From DATBHZ01 sp036557185 (lineage in GTDB: Bacteria; Actinomycetota; Acidimicrobiia; IMCC26256; JAENVU01): 48,223 bases of DNA. Where the stretch lies: the NCBI GenBank assembly GCA_036557185.1, contig DATBHZ010000037.1, positions 1-48,223 of the forward strand, written 5' to 3'. Below, one piece after another: positions 47,901 through 48,223 of the stretch. Made by a program: the position numbers and the translations under genes. A model generated the notes under the pieces. It worked only from the letters and a program-made list of their open reading frames with translations, did not search any database and was not told the DNA's origin. Within the stretch, counting starts at the first letter, position 1. Each line of letters starts with the position of its first letter.

Positions 47901-48223
47901 ATGGGCACGAAGCAGACCCCGCCACAGACCCTGATCGAGGCCATCCGGTACTTCGCGGATCTGGACGTGGCGACCGAGTACGTCGCCAAGCTTCGCTGGC
48001 CCGATGGCCCCGTCTGTCCCGCGTGCGGGGGCCGGGAGTACAGCTACCTGAACACGCGCCGGCTCTGGAAGTGCAAGGCGTGCAAGAAGCAGTACTCGGT
48101 CAAGGTCGGGACCATCTTCGAGGACTCGCCCATTCCGCTCGACAAGTGGCTCGCAGCGATCTGGCTCATCGCGAACAGTAAGAACGGTGTCTCATCGCAC
48201 GAGCTCGGCCGCGCGATCGGGAT
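47901..48223 (+). mobile_element. IS1595-family transposase, truncated by window end
   Basis: The 107 visible codons are the N terminus of an IS1595 (ISXO2-like) transposase: a helix (TLIEAIRYFADLDVATEYVA), then a zinc ribbon with CPACGG and CKACKKQYSV, then GTIFEDSPIPLDKWLAAIWL, the conserved linker to the DDE domain. The protein continues beyond 48223, so catalytic residues are not seen. IS1595 elements make 8-bp target duplications and have inverted repeats; the left end should lie near 47850-47865, where the RCC1 frame breaks, but I cannot fix its exact base. Confidence 0.9.

Overview
The window is about 48 kb of very GC-rich bacterial chromosome. It most likely comes from an actinobacterium of a deep, poorly cultured lineage, possibly Acidimicrobiia-like. 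The evidence is the GC-rich codon usage, frequent GTG starts, the mismatch endonuclease NucS, the actinobacterial families DUF3151, DUF3090 and SCO1664, DUF4190 proteins, and several start codons lying 6-7 nt after a TANNNT -10 element (leaderless mRNAs). The class-level placement is inference. Most genes are ordinary chromosomal genes; one insertion sequence starts at the right edge.

Region 1 (1-5.6 kb): small proline-rich or multipass membrane proteins, then the minus-strand block SRP RNA - dnaX - ybaB - recR, and a tRNA-Ser(GGA). Region 2 (5.7-14.8 kb) is accessory: a PIN-domain protein behind a 47-residue basic protein, a MerR regulator, two overlapping methyltransferases, an SRPBCC protein, a large acyltransferase-3/SGNH protein, an aquaporin preceded by three perfect 16-bp-spaced repeats, a family III CoA-transferase and a polysaccharide deacetylase. 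Region 3 (14.8-19.4 kb): tadA, tRNA-Ser(CGA), a TMEM175-type channel, a GH39-like lipoprotein, metF, a SnoaL-like protein and a DUF4190 protein.

Region 4 (19.5-24 kb) is a plus-strand run: FrhB-like F420/ferredoxin oxidoreductase, ClC channel, receiver-like small protein, fatty-acyl-AMP ligase. It faces a minus-strand overlapping trio (histidine phosphatase - DUF3090 - SCO1664 kinase-like). Region 5 (26-31 kb): DUF3151, gmd, nitronate monooxygenase, purE, and a pair formed by a DUF6687-like protein and a questin-oxidase-like protein. Region 6 (31-41 kb, minus strand): MacB/FtsX-type ABC exporter, lgt, an Fpg/Nei-family glycosylase coupled to a UbiB-type kinase, a secreted lytic transglycosylase with an unusual structured upstream region, and a phosphonate monoester hydrolase-like enzyme.

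Region 7 (41-48.2 kb): nucS, an NTF2-like protein, the replication/translation cluster rpsF-ssb-rpsR-rplI-dnaB (with DnaA-box-like sites before dnaB and a long tail on S18), panB, and an RCC1/Calx-beta gene whose 5' end has been replaced by an IS1595-family element that runs off the window.

No CRISPR array, phage module or complete defence island was seen. The observations most worth following are the crossed-helix structure upstream of the transglycosylase, the DnaA-box cluster at dnaB, the 16-bp repeats before the aquaporin, the tailed S18 protein, and the uncharacterised coupled gene sets.
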